The notes: generated by a model not told the origin, from the letters alone. A stretch of 64,000 nt of DNA from Bacteroidales bacterium UBA5072 (GCA_002415855.1 DIAS01000162.1:5315-69314), one strand, 5' to 3'; positions 26,573 through 36,288 are shown, counted from the first letter of the stretch. Made by a program: numbers and translations.

Positions 26573-28006
26573 TTGATAAAAAGGATATTTAATAACGCCA
26601 CCCTGATGTCCTGGGCTTCCTATTTCGTTCAATTTGGAAGCGTGCTTTTTATTTTTCCCTTATTGATCAAGGTATATTCACCACTTGAACAGTCATTCTG
26701 GTGGCTGCTGAACACAATCATCGGTTTGGCAATGCTTGCCGATTCAGGTTTTGGGGCAGTATTGCTGAGAGGTGTTGCCTATTTCAGCTCCGGTGCAGAT
26801 TATCTGCCACGCAACAGGGAAGAATTCGAAAAGAAACAAGATCTCCTTAGTTTCCAGCCGAATGTTAACAAGCTTGCCGACCTTCTGACAACAACAAAAA
26901 GAGTATATGCTTACCTCAACCTGGTTCTGATAGGCATGCTGATCACCCTGGGCCCGCTGATCATGTGGAACGTGATGAAACTTTCACATCACCGGATCGA
27001 TTTCTGGATTGCTTACCTGTTATTGATCCCAAATTGCATGCTGCTGATCATGACAGTGAGATGGAGATCATTTTTGCGGGGATTGGATTATGTTGCCAAG
27101 GAAGCAAGAATAAACACCTACCTTGGCGTTGCCCGGCTGACCGGTTTTATAGTGTTCCTGTCTTTTGGACTTTCTCCCGTGTACCTGATCATCTGTATGC
27201 TGGCTGAATCAGCAATCAAGTATTTTATCCTAAAAGATCTTGTTATCAGATGGTTCAGGGCAAACAACAAAATCATCACAAACAGGAATTATTTTGATAA
27301 AGATATATTCAAGTCGCTTTGGACAGCCACCTGGAAGGAAGGTCTTATCCAATGGGGTAATTACCTGTTGGCTTCGGGAAACTCAATCATTATGGCCCAG
27401 ATAAGCAATGCACAGCTAATGGCCAACTTCCTGTTAACCACACGACTACTCACCATTATAGCCAGTGTTTCTGAAATAACGCTCTTCTCGAATATTCCAA
27501 GGATCTATAGCTATGCCGCAAAAAACGACCGGCATAACATGAAGATAACCGCTGCGGGATACATGTTCCTGGGCATGGCCATTATGGTAATATCCTGTTT
27601 GTTCATTATTCTTTTCGGCAATACAGCGCTGGAAATGCTCAATAAGGAATCACAGCTCGTACCCATGGGAATTCTGATCATTATGGTTCTCACCCAAATA
27701 CTGGACAGTCATTCAACCTTTCATGCCGGCATTTATATTTCTACCAACCATATTCCTTTTGTGCTGCCTTCCCTCATTTCGGGTGTTGTAATCCTGGGTG
27801 GCGGATTTCTGGTCTTGCCCAGGTATGGCCTGATGGGAATAATAATGATGAAATTCGTGGTTCAGCTTGCCTTTAGCAATTGGTACGCAATGGTTTTATC
27901 CCTTCGTTTATTGAAATGGCCGATAAAAAACTACTTATGGGAATTTCCGGTACTGGGCAGCAAATTCGTATATGCTAAGATCAAATCATTCTTTAACTTA
28001 TCTTAG
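26573..28006 (+). CDS. Wzx-like polysaccharide flippase
   Basis: A 477-residue multi-pass membrane protein with about 12-14 hydrophobic segments and an N-terminus (SWASYFVQFGSVLFIFPLLI) of the polysaccharide-export type in the MATE/MOP superfamily. It would flip lipid-linked repeat units across the inner membrane. The best start is TTG at 26573, 18 nt after the wzy-like stop and in the same frame; the first ATG, at 26606, would remove part of the N-terminal amphipathic region. The 3' end overlaps the convergent methyltransferase gene by 14 bp. Residues ~80-100 form a charged cytosolic loop (NREEFEKKQD). Confidence 0.82.
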   Translation: MIKRIFNNATLMSWASYFVQFGSVLFIFPLLIKVYSPLEQSFWWLLNTIIGLAMLADSGFGAVLLRGVAYFSSGADYLPRNREEFEKKQDLLSFQPNVNKLADLLTTTKRVYAYLNLVLIGMLITLGPLIMWNVMKLSHHRIDFWIAYLLLIPNCMLLIMTVRWRSFLRGLDYVAKEARINTYLGVARLTGFIVFLSFGLSPVYLIICMLAESAIKYFILKDLVIRWFRANNKIITNRNYFDKDIFKSLWTATWKEGLIQWGNYLLASGNSIIMAQISNAQLMANFLLTTRLLTIIASVSEITLFSNIPRIYSYAAKNDRHNMKITAAGYMFLGMAIMVISCLFIILFGNTALEMLNKESQLVPMGILIIMVLTQILDSHSTFHAGIYISTNHIPFVLPSLISGVVILGGGFLVLPRYGLMGIIMMKFVVQLAFSNWYAMVLSLRLLKWPIKNYLWEFPVLGSKFVYAKIKSFFNLS

Positions 28007-28754
28007 TCAGATAATATGCAGATTGGAAATCAATTTCCGTTCTGTGTTCAAAACTGTCGATTCTGAAGCCCTGCTCGCTTATTAACTTCTCAAAGAAGTT
28101 CTTTTCGTACCTCACAATCTGACGGGGATAGGTAAAGGTCATCAGGTAGTTTTCAGGATTCTCTTCCATATCTGGAACATCTTCCTCGACAAAAGAGGTA
28201 AGAAACAGCCTTCCGCCGATCTTTAACATCCTGTTGAAATCCTTCAACAGGATCAGCACTTCTGAATCAATATAATTGGGAATTACGCCAGTAGCATATA
28301 CCAGATCAAAATAACCAGTCTCGTAAGGAAATCTGAAGTTCTCATTCATCTCGATCTTACCATTCGGATTGTACATGACATGTTTCAGATCGAAATAATG
28401 AAAATTGTAATTCGGGTTCTCCTTTGCCAGGTATTTTTTGCACCAGTCAATATTCCACTGGTTAATGTCGATCCCGATATAATAAATATCAGGTACCTTT
28501 TGCACAAGGCCGATAAACGACCTGCCGGTGGTACAACCAATTTCAAGAATCCTTGTTTTGTCCGTGACGCCCAACCTTTGGGTGAATTTAATACCTTCCA
28601 TTACCGTAGACTCATAGAACAGTTTATCACTCCGGTATGCTTCGCGCAGGTACCTGCTGTCGCGTGGCGGCAGTAAAACACCTTTGTAGATATGATAATT
28701 TTTCCTCAGTCTCCGCTTAATTGATCCTGCCAATTTTGACCATAGTTCTCTCAT
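27993..28754 (-). CDS. Class I SAM-dependent methyltransferase (paralogue 2)
   Basis: A 253-residue protein, close full-length paralogue of the gene at 18209-18973. Motif I is ILEIGCTTGRSF near residue 70, with YIGIDIN as the acidic strand and MLKIGGRLFLTSF after motif III. It shares VPDMEENPE.Y and TYPRQIVRYEKNFF with its paralogue. It ends inside the 3' end of the convergent flippase gene (14-bp overlap) and is divergent from T9SS family member 2. A glycan or lipid-linked sugar substrate is inferred from the locus. No sign of degradation. Confidence 0.82.
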   Translation of the reverse strand: MRELWSKLAGSIKRRLRKNYHIYKGVLLPPRDSRYLREAYRSDKLFYESTVMEGIKFTQRLGVTDKTRILEIGCTTGRSFIGLVQKVPDIYYIGIDINQWNIDWCKKYLAKENPNYNFHYFDLKHVMYNPNGKIEMNENFRFPYETGYFDLVYATGVIPNYIDSEVLILLKDFNRMLKIGGRLFLTSFVEEDVPDMEENPENYLMTFTYPRQIVRYEKNFFEKLISEQGFRIDSFEHRTEIDFQSAYYLTKIS

Positions 28755-28778
28755 AGAAGTGTGTTATACGTTTGCTTT

Positions 28779-28809
28779 CAAATGTAAGTTTTTTTGAGCT
28801 TTTTTCAAA
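28779..28809 (-). promoter_or_regulatory. Putative complete promoter of methyltransferase paralogue 2
   Basis: On the minus strand TTTG (28806-28809) and TACATTTG (28779-28786) are 19 nt apart, matching both the -33 and -7 elements of Bacteroidota promoters. The -7 box ends 24 nt before the start codon. It is the best promoter in the window. Confidence 0.6.
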
Positions 28810-28835
28810 ACCACTGCCGGGAATTACATAAATCC

Positions 28836-28843
28836 TATATTTG
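28836..28843 (+). promoter_or_regulatory. Putative -7 box for T9SS family member 2
   Basis: TATATTTG, an exact TAnnTTTG, 78 nt before the ATG at 28922. The divergent promoter of the methyltransferase lies about 50 bp to the left. Confidence 0.45.
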
Positions 28844-28921
28844 CAAAGGATTTTAGACTGGTGTGCTTGAAGCAAGGCAATAATTCCAGTAGCCTTCAGT
28901 TTATTAATTGATCAGTGATTG

Positions 28922-29812
28922 ATGAAACAAAACGTAAAAAATATTGCAGAGCATTATTTCATCGTATTGCTGGGCTTCTTTTCCCTGATATCGCAGTGTG
29001 CCCGGAGCGGTGAATTCCTGATCATTGACAAAGCCATTACATGGGACGAAAATGCCCAAAGTGCTTTCTATATGTTCATGCCCGATGCCACCATGCCTTC
29101 CAACTGGATGTACCCGGACGATTATTATAACGGCATGATATATACCCGTTATGAGATACTGGAAGTAGCCACCCGTATACCCTGTGGAATGCAATTCGGC
29201 ATATTTCAATGGAAAGATGCCAATCACACGGTCTGCGGTGAGTTGTGCGAAAACATCAGGTGGCTGGAAAATGGCACCGGTTCGGTAGCCGAAAATGGAA
29301 GCAGTCCTTCTACCTGGTGGGAGTCATATGGTGGTGTCGATTTCTCCAAAATCAGTGATCTTCAGAGTCTGAGCCCTACAATCTGGAGCAAGGATCCAAG
29401 ATCGCCCATTGCCAGGCCCGGACAGGGAGGCGATGATGCAGGTGAAGCCTGGAGATTGCGCTATAACTGGTTCCCGATAACGGTAAGAGTCACTGTTGTG
29501 GCTGTTTCCGCAGGTTCTGCCTTCTCAGGCTGGGATTACTATATTGGAAATACGCCTCCGAATTCCGACGTATTCGAAAAATACTTACTGGTTTATCCTA
29601 ACCCGGGTTCCGATGGTCTGTTCAACATTCAAACGGACATAGAACCTCCATTTACACTGGAAGTCCTGTCAACAGATGGTAAGATACTAAAGAGCACAAC
29701 AGTACAGGAAACACTGAATCCTGAACTCAGCTTGCAGGAACTGAACCAGGGGATCTATATCATCAGAGTTTTGGGTAATAACTTCACTGTTGCACGCAAG
29801 ATCATCCGGTAG
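28922..29812 (+). CDS. T9SS-secreted surface protein, undescribed repeat family, member 2 (minimal form)
   Basis: A 296-residue protein starting at ATG 28922 (a TTG directly before it is in frame). A signal sequence covers residues 1-~32. It has one N-terminal family domain at residues ~33-217: MPSNWMYPDDYYNG, TRYEIL, GIFQW, two Cys in VCGELCE, SPSTWWE, GGVDFS, NWFPITVRVTVVAVSAGS and FSGWDYY. Only a T9SS tail follows (LVYPNPGSDGLFNI...LNQGIYIIRVL). It lacks the ~73-residue modules and the Ig-like domain of its paralogues, so it defines the minimal unit of the family. It is the first of five consecutive paralogues on the plus strand. Function unknown. Confidence 0.85.
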   Translation: MKQNVKNIAEHYFIVLLGFFSLISQCARSGEFLIIDKAITWDENAQSAFYMFMPDATMPSNWMYPDDYYNGMIYTRYEILEVATRIPCGMQFGIFQWKDANHTVCGELCENIRWLENGTGSVAENGSSPSTWWESYGGVDFSKISDLQSLSPTIWSKDPRSPIARPGQGGDDAGEAWRLRYNWFPITVRVTVVAVSAGSAFSGWDYYIGNTPPNSDVFEKYLLVYPNPGSDGLFNIQTDIEPPFTLEVLSTDGKILKSTTVQETLNPELSLQELNQGIYIIRVLGNNFTVARKIIR

Positions 29813-29960
29813 CAACCAACGTTCAAAATGCTCTCACAACTGAATTTGCTGCAAACGGTTAAGTACAATTATGCATATTCCGTCAGGAATTTTAGTTGGT
29901 TTATCAATAATCTAAATCTGAGGTCCTTATTTCAGTTATTTTCGGGCAAAAATAGTTCAT

Positions 29961-32765
29961 ATGAAAACTCCTTGCAGAAGCTTTACAAAATTCCTGTTGT
30001 CCTCCATGGCGGTTCTCCTGTTATGCGTTCCCCAGGATGTAAACAGCGCCGAGTTTGTTGTTATCAACAGAATAATCTCTTACGATATCAATGCATCCAG
30101 TGGATTCTGGTCATTTGGTATGAATGCCAGCATGCCGGCAAACTGGGCATCGCCCAATGACTATTACCACGGGACTTTTTACACCCGTTATGAAATACTG
30201 AGTGTTCCGACGAATGTTCCATGCGGGATACAAATGGGTATTTTTCAGTGGCAGGGAGCCCATAATGATTCCTGCGGTGAGTTATGCGAGAGCATACGTG
30301 GTCCGCTGGCAGGTGTCGGAGCTGTTGTTACCAACAGCAGCAGCCCATCAACCTGGTGGCGTACTGAGGGCGGAGTCGATTTTTCCCGAATGAGCTACCT
30401 TGAAAGCATGGCCATTGTCCTCTATTCGTGGGACACAAGGTATCCGGTAGCCCAGGCGGGACAAGGTGGTGATGCTGGCGGGATAAGCTGGAACCAGCGC
30501 TTCAACTGGTTCCCGATCACCCTCAGGGTTACGGTTGTTGCTGTATCGTCAGGTTCCACCTTTTCCGGGTGGGACAATTATATACCCAATCCTGCCCTGC
30601 AAAAGCCCACTCCTGCATATGGCATTGATTATATCAATGAAACCACGGACAAGGTGGTTCCCGCAACAGATGAATACGCCCTGTTTCCGACAATGTTTGG
30701 CCGAGTAAGTGGCAGCGGTCAGAAAATGACCCTGATTCCCGGACGGGATGCATACTTTCGTACAAAGGCCGGAGACGGTTTACGCCAATCCGAGATCCAG
30801 CATTTTGATGTGCCCTGCAGGCCTGCCACTCCGAAATTTATTATGGATAAGGTCAACTACCGGACAACAACTACTGTGAGCAGTGAATATGAGTATTCTG
30901 ATTATTCGGATATGTCTGAGGCTGTTACCGGGAACGGCACCTATGTTTCAATCCCCGCCGGAACAACCAAGTTCTTCAGAAAGAAGGCCACAGTTACTTC
31001 CTTTAAATCAGAAATCCAGGCACTGAACGAATCATCCAAATCAGCTATACCACATGAACTTCTTGTTTTCAATGGTGTGATTGACTATCCGAATACAACG
31101 GATACCAATGGTTTTTACTATTTCTATTATAATGCCGACATGCCCAAAGACTGGACAACGCCTGATAATTATTACAACGGAAATTTTTATATGCGTTATG
31201 AAATTATCAGCCAGAAAACTTCTACTCCGGTTGGTATGCAATTTGGATTGTGGCAGCTTCTGCCACCAGAAACAGGAGAATTGCATGAAACCATGTCTGG
31301 AATCACAACACTGAATGGCCCCGGCAGCTATGCAACTGCCGTCAGTAGTCCAAGTTCCTGGTGGAGACTGGATGGAGGATTTGATTATACCAAGATGGAT
31401 CTCACCTGGCATATGGGTATAAATCCATGGAAGTTAGATAGCTATAATGGCAACCTTCAAATCAGGCAGGAAAACGCCAGTGTGTGGGCAGAAAGAAATA
31501 CATACTGGTTTCCCATGAAGGTATATGTCACCATTGTGGCGGTTGCTTCAGGATATTCCTTTTCAGGATGGAACAACTACCTGGGTGTGAAATATCCAAC
31601 CCCGGCATATACCATCAATTATACAACCGAGAAAACAAGCCAGGTGGTTCCTGCAACCGACGAGTATTCCTATTCGCCAACCATGTCTCCTGCATATCCG
31701 GGCACAGGTGCTACGATAGACCTGTTACCGGGACAGAATGTTTATTTCCGTACAAAGGCACAGGGAAGATTCCTGACATCAGATATCCAGCGCCTGGTTG
31801 TTCCGGAAAGACCAGCGCCGGTGTATACCGTAAACTACCAGGAGAAAAAGACCAACGAACCTGTTTCGGTGAACGATGAATATTCGACCAGCCCGGACAT
31901 GACAGGTGCTTACGTGGGTACAGGTTCCACAATCACCATTACCCCGGGTACCGATCTTTATTTCAGAACCAAGGCTACAACGTCTTCTTTCCGATCTGCA
32001 ATCCAGCATCTGGTTGTACCCACCGTACCAGCGCCGCCGGCTTTTACCATTAATTATGACTTGGGCACCACGAATGAAACAGCCGGGACCAACATTGCCA
32101 TTTCAAATTATGCAAATTTCTCCGGCCAGATCTTTGGCACCGGGACGTTTGTGACACTTGTACCCGGACAGGATTTGTACTTTAAACAGGTTGCCACAGG
32201 TTCATCTTTTGGCAGTGATGCTTCACACCTGGTGGTTCCGGCCTGCAACTTCCTCGGCTATTCCGGTGCAGACACCGTTACGTCAAGCAAGTTCACGGTG
32301 TATGCTATTCTCACCGATCAATCTCATGTACTGACCTTGGCCGATATCCAGGTGACCAACGGAACCGCACAGAACCTGCGTACCGGTAATGTGTTCGACA
32401 TTTACCCGGCATCAAAGGGTTGGGTTACAGTTGTTATACCGGCGAATTCCATCAGTGAGAACTCCTTTGCCTCCAATGAAGTACGTGCCTATTACAATGT
32501 GGTAACAGGAGTAGATGAAATTACGGACATTGATTTCGAAGTTTTTCCCAATCCCAGCTTCGACGGCCTGGTACAAATAAGGAACAATCGGCGAAAGGAC
32601 TACCAGGTATGCGTTTACAATGTGAACGGGAACATGACAAAGACTTTTGAAGTAAATGGAGGCGGCGATCAGCTGATCGACATGCGGGCTTACCCGAAGG
32701 GGATGTACTTCCTTCAGATAAGCTCGGATAATTACACCCGTTTGCACAAGATCATTTTACAATAA
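29961..32765 (+). CDS. T9SS-secreted surface protein, undescribed repeat family, member 3
   Basis: A 934-residue protein. A signal peptide ends near residue 28. A first N-terminal family domain covers ~30-212 (SPSTWWRTEGGVDFS, NWFPITLRVTVVAVSSGS). Two ~73-residue modules run from 217 and 290. A second copy of the N-terminal domain covers ~362-545 (ADMPKDWTTPDNYYNG, SPSSWWRLDGGFDY, YWFPMKVYVTIVAVASG). Three more modules start at ~547, 619 and 693. An Ig-like domain lies at ~766-855, then a T9SS tail (EVFPNPSFDG...YPKGMYFLQI). The second domain copy follows a module ending ALNESSKS instead of the usual VPxRP, which looks like an internal junction. The build is shared with member 4, its closest relative. 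No enzymatic motif seen. Confidence 0.85.
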   Translation: MKTPCRSFTKFLLSSMAVLLLCVPQDVNSAEFVVINRIISYDINASSGFWSFGMNASMPANWASPNDYYHGTFYTRYEILSVPTNVPCGIQMGIFQWQGAHNDSCGELCESIRGPLAGVGAVVTNSSSPSTWWRTEGGVDFSRMSYLESMAIVLYSWDTRYPVAQAGQGGDAGGISWNQRFNWFPITLRVTVVAVSSGSTFSGWDNYIPNPALQKPTPAYGIDYINETTDKVVPATDEYALFPTMFGRVSGSGQKMTLIPGRDAYFRTKAGDGLRQSEIQHFDVPCRPATPKFIMDKVNYRTTTTVSSEYEYSDYSDMSEAVTGNGTYVSIPAGTTKFFRKKATVTSFKSEIQALNESSKSAIPHELLVFNGVIDYPNTTDTNGFYYFYYNADMPKDWTTPDNYYNGNFYMRYEIISQKTSTPVGMQFGLWQLLPPETGELHETMSGITTLNGPGSYATAVSSPSSWWRLDGGFDYTKMDLTWHMGINPWKLDSYNGNLQIRQENASVWAERNTYWFPMKVYVTIVAVASGYSFSGWNNYLGVKYPTPAYTINYTTEKTSQVVPATDEYSYSPTMSPAYPGTGATIDLLPGQNVYFRTKAQGRFLTSDIQRLVVPERPAPVYTVNYQEKKTNEPVSVNDEYSTSPDMTGAYVGTGSTITITPGTDLYFRTKATTSSFRSAIQHLVVPTVPAPPAFTINYDLGTTNETAGTNIAISNYANFSGQIFGTGTFVTLVPGQDLYFKQVATGSSFGSDASHLVVPACNFLGYSGADTVTSSKFTVYAILTDQSHVLTLADIQVTNGTAQNLRTGNVFDIYPASKGWVTVVIPANSISENSFASNEVRAYYNVVTGVDEITDIDFEVFPNPSFDGLVQIRNNRRKDYQVCVYNVNGNMTKTFEVNGGGDQLIDMRAYPKGMYFLQISSDNYTRLHKIILQ

Positions 32766-32794
32766 CCGGGTATTTTTCGACGGCGGAAACCAAT

Positions 32795-32838
32795 AAAACC
32801 TGCAATAGTAAGCACTCACTCAAATTGCAGGTTTTTTT
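32795..32838 (+). terminator. Rho-independent terminator after member 3
   Basis: AAAACCTGCAAT / ATTGCAGGTTTT, 12-bp stem with a 17-nt loop, followed by a T run, 30 bp after the member 3 stop codon. Confidence 0.85.
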
Positions 32839-32870
32839 GTTGGCCGGTTACCTGAATAAAAACAATTACA

Positions 32871-35800
32871 ATGAGAAAACCTGTTTACACATTACAACGG
32901 TTAATCCTGATACTTCTGTTGTTGCTGTCGATGAGATATTCCCAGGGAAGCGAGTTTGTCCTTATGAACAGGATCATATCCTATGATGTCAATGCTTCGG
33001 ACGGTTTCTGGCTTGTAATGCCTGATGTCACAATGCCCTCAAACTGGTTTACACCCGATAATTATTATTACGGTACAATTTACAGCAGGTATGAGATAAT
33101 AAGCGCTCCCACCAGTGTGCCCTGTGCCATCGGCTGGGGATTCTTCCAATACAAAAACCCCCAGCAAACCGAACTCGGTGAGCTGTGTGAGCTGGCGCCA
33201 ACCCTCGCCGGTACGGGAGCGGTTGCCTACAAAACGAGCAGTCCCTCCACCTGGTGGAGGACCGACGGAGGGGTGGATTTCTCAAAAATCGCTGATATGC
33301 AGAGTATGGGGGTTATCCTTTACTCAAAGAATCCGGGTGATGGCAACGGCTGGCCGGTTTGCAGGTCAAACAATGGAGGCGATCCGGGAGGTATTACCTG
33401 GAATGAACGATTCAACTGGTTCCCGATGACCATACGGGTCACTGTGGTAGCAGTATCCAATGGTTCAACCTTTTCCGGCTGGGACAGGTATGTTATTGAT
33501 CCTTCGCGCAGGCAGCCTAAAACTGCATACGGAATTGATTTTATCAACGAAACCACGGACAGGGTAGTTCCTTCCACCGATGAGTTTTCAATATATTCGG
33601 GCATGGCCTATGCCGTTTCGGGCACGGGACAACGGATGCCCATCACCCCCGGGCAGGATCATAATTTCAGGACAAAGGCCGGATCGGGTCTTCTGGCATC
33701 GGAAGTACAGCATTTCCGCGCCCCCGTGAGACCCGGAACACCTGCTTTTGTATTGGACAAGGTCAACCACCGGACTACTACCGGGGTTTCAGGTGAGTAT
33801 GAATATTCCGACAATCCGGATTTTACGGGAGCCGTTACCGGTACCGGAAGCCAGGTCAATATCCCTGCAGGCACTACGATGTACTTTCGCAAAAAAGCCA
33901 CTGCCATCGCGTTCCGATCAACCGTACAGGCCCTGAACGAGTCGTCGGAGCTGCCGATTGCACATGAGCTGCTGCTCATCAACGACACCATTGAGTGGCC
34001 AAATGCCACCGATACGAACGGATTTTATTATTTCTATTACAATGCCGATATGCCGGCCAACTGGATAACACCTGACGATTATCATTACGGGGAGATATTT
34101 GCCCGTTACGAGATCATCAGTGAAAAAACCGAGGAAACCGTGGGTCTCCAGACAGGATTTTGGCAGATGCTTCCCCCGGAGACGGGTGAGTTGCACGAAA
34201 CCATGTCGCCGATGGCCGTAATGAACGGCACCGGATCGGTAGTTACTGTGCGCAGCAGCCCCTACCAATGGTGGAAACTTACCAGCGGTTTCGATTATAC
34301 ACAGATGGACCGCACCTGGCACCTGGGTATCAATCCCTGGAAGGTTGACCCAACCGATAACAGCAGGCTTCAGATCAGGCAGGAAAATTCATCGGTTTGG
34401 GCTGAACGCAATTCCAAATGGTTCCCGATGAAAGTATATGTTACCATTGTTGCTGTGGCTGCCTACCGGGAATTCTCAGGATGGCAGCATTATGTCAATT
34501 ACAGCGCCAAAAGGAAAAGAGCCATGCCATCCATCGGCATTGACTATATAAACGAGCAAACTAACCTGGTAATCCCTGATTCCGTTGAATATGCGTACGA
34601 CGCCGGAATGTCGGGAGCAAGGAACGGCAGCGGGCAGAGACTGGCACTGACCCCTGGCAATGATGTGTATTTCAGAACGAGGGCCGGCATTGGGAATTAT
34701 GCTTCCGACATCCTCCACCTGGTGGTTCCTGCAAATCCCCCGGCACCCGCAGTGACAATTAATTATGCAGGCGAGACCACAGCTGTACTTACACCCGGCA
34801 CGGAATGGTCAGTTAACGCAGATATGTCGGGTGCCGTATCGGGAACGAATACAGCCATCCAGGTTACACCCGGTACGCACCGCTATTTCAGAAACAAGGC
34901 AACCGCCTCTGCCTTCAGGTCGGGTATCCAGGATCTTTATATTCCGGTCAGGCCCGCAGCACCTGAAATTTCCATAAATTTTGCCGGCAATAGCACCGCT
35001 GTCATTCCATCCACCATGGAATGGGCCTTTAACGCTACCATGATTCCGGCAGCCCGTGGACAGGGTATTACCGTACCGGTAACTCCCTCTGTAGATATGT
35101 ATTTCAGGTCAGTCGCAACAGCCTCCGCATTCCGTTCAGAGATCCAACACCTTGTTGTTCCAGCCCTTCCCGCAACACCGGCCTATGGCATCAACTTCGT
35201 GCAACAAACAACCAACATTCCGGTTTCCGCAAATGATGAGTATGCTTTTTCAGCGGATATGTCGGGTGCGGTTGCCGGCAGCAACACAGCGGTTAACGTA
35301 ACACCGGGAATTGACATGTACTTCAGGCGCAAAGCCTCGGCAACTGCATTCCGATCGCTCATACAAACATTGGATGTACCTGCAAAACCAGCATCCCCGG
35401 CATTTACCATAAATTACACGGACGGTACTACCAACGAAGCGGCCGGAACGGATATAGCCTTTTCGGGTTATGCGGATATGGCTGGTCAGGTTTTTGGAAC
35501 CGGAGTACCCGTGACGCTGCAGCCGGGTCACGACCTGTACTTCAAACAGGTTGCCGGTTCAACATCCTTTACCAGTGATATTTCATTCCTGGCAGTGCCC
35601 TTCTGCAACTTCCTCGGCTATTCGGGCGCGGATACCGTTACATCAAGCAAGTTCACGCTCTATGCTATTCTCACCGATCAGTCCCATGTACTGACATTAG
35701 CCGATATCCAGGTGACCAACGGAACCGCACAGAATCTCAGGGCCGGAAATGTATTCGATGTTTATCCTTCGGTTAAAGGTCCGGTATCAGTTGTTATTCC

Positions 35801-36125
35801 TGCAAACACGATTGCCGATAATACATTTGCCTCGAATGAGGTAACTGTTTATTACAATGTAGCTACGGGCCTTGCGGAATATGAAAAGGACAATATCAGT
35901 ATCTATCCGAATCCAAGTGATGACGGGATCATCTTCATACAGACCAATCAAAACAGGCCTTATTTGATAGGTATATATTCCCTTGATGGTCACCTGATGA
36001 AAACCCTGGAAATGCCTGACGGAGGAACGCGACAGATCGATCTCAGCGATTTTCAGAAAGGCATGTATTTCCTGAAAGTAAGTTTACAAAACAATAACCG
36101 TATACACAAAATAATCTTGAATTAA
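32871..36125 (+). CDS. T9SS-secreted surface protein, undescribed repeat family, member 4
   Basis: A 1084-residue protein with signal peptide (ending YSQGSE), a first N-terminal family domain (~27-213; MPSNWFTPDNYYYG, SPSTWWRTDGGVDFS), modules at 217 and 290, a second N-terminal domain copy (~363-548; ADMPANWITPDDYHYG), and five more modules from ~552 to 913. An Ig-like domain follows at ~914-1005, then a T9SS tail (SIYPNPSDDGIIFI...FQKGMYFLKV). It has the same plan as member 3 plus two extra modules. The Ig-like domain DNA is much more alike between members 3 and 4 than their other parts. It is a separate transcription unit, bounded by terminators on both sides. Function unknown. Confidence 0.85.
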   Translation: MRKPVYTLQRLILILLLLLSMRYSQGSEFVLMNRIISYDVNASDGFWLVMPDVTMPSNWFTPDNYYYGTIYSRYEIISAPTSVPCAIGWGFFQYKNPQQTELGELCELAPTLAGTGAVAYKTSSPSTWWRTDGGVDFSKIADMQSMGVILYSKNPGDGNGWPVCRSNNGGDPGGITWNERFNWFPMTIRVTVVAVSNGSTFSGWDRYVIDPSRRQPKTAYGIDFINETTDRVVPSTDEFSIYSGMAYAVSGTGQRMPITPGQDHNFRTKAGSGLLASEVQHFRAPVRPGTPAFVLDKVNHRTTTGVSGEYEYSDNPDFTGAVTGTGSQVNIPAGTTMYFRKKATAIAFRSTVQALNESSELPIAHELLLINDTIEWPNATDTNGFYYFYYNADMPANWITPDDYHYGEIFARYEIISEKTEETVGLQTGFWQMLPPETGELHETMSPMAVMNGTGSVVTVRSSPYQWWKLTSGFDYTQMDRTWHLGINPWKVDPTDNSRLQIRQENSSVWAERNSKWFPMKVYVTIVAVAAYREFSGWQHYVNYSAKRKRAMPSIGIDYINEQTNLVIPDSVEYAYDAGMSGARNGSGQRLALTPGNDVYFRTRAGIGNYASDILHLVVPANPPAPAVTINYAGETTAVLTPGTEWSVNADMSGAVSGTNTAIQVTPGTHRYFRNKATASAFRSGIQDLYIPVRPAAPEISINFAGNSTAVIPSTMEWAFNATMIPAARGQGITVPVTPSVDMYFRSVATASAFRSEIQHLVVPALPATPAYGINFVQQTTNIPVSANDEYAFSADMSGAVAGSNTAVNVTPGIDMYFRRKASATAFRSLIQTLDVPAKPASPAFTINYTDGTTNEAAGTDIAFSGYADMAGQVFGTGVPVTLQPGHDLYFKQVAGSTSFTSDISFLAVPFCNFLGYSGADTVTSSKFTLYAILTDQSHVLTLADIQVTNGTAQNLRAGNVFDVYPSVKGPVSVVIPANTIADNTFASNEVTVYYNVATGLAEYEKDNISIYPNPSDDGIIFIQTNQNRPYLIGIYSLDGHLMKTLEMPDGGTRQIDLSDFQKGMYFLKVSLQNNNRIHKIILN

Positions 36126-36144
36126 CTGCCACAATGCATTCCAG

Positions 36145-36182
36145 ATCCTGCAGCTCATGACCATCCTGACTGCAGGATTTTT
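36145..36182 (+). terminator. Rho-independent terminator after member 4
   Basis: ATCCTGCAG / CTGCAGGAT, 9-bp perfect arms, 16-nt loop, followed by TTTTT, 20 bp after the member 4 stop. Confidence 0.82.
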
Positions 36183-36280
36183 CATTTCGGTAAATCATTA
36201 AAAATCTTTCCTGGTTATCCTTTTCATAAAAAAAATCAGGGCCTTCATCAAAAATAAAATATCAAAAAAACTTATTTAAA

Positions 36281-36288
36281 TACTTTTG
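36281..36288 (+). promoter_or_regulatory. Putative -7 box for member 5
   Basis: TACTTTTG, an exact TAnnTTTG, 72 nt before the ATG at 36361 and downstream of the member 4 terminator. No -33 TTG at standard spacing; the upstream DNA is very A-rich. Confidence 0.45.

Noticed and set aside
29828..30160. A 110-codon frame overlapping the start of family member 3
   Set aside because: It overlaps the signal peptide and head domain of member 3 in another frame and shows no domain.
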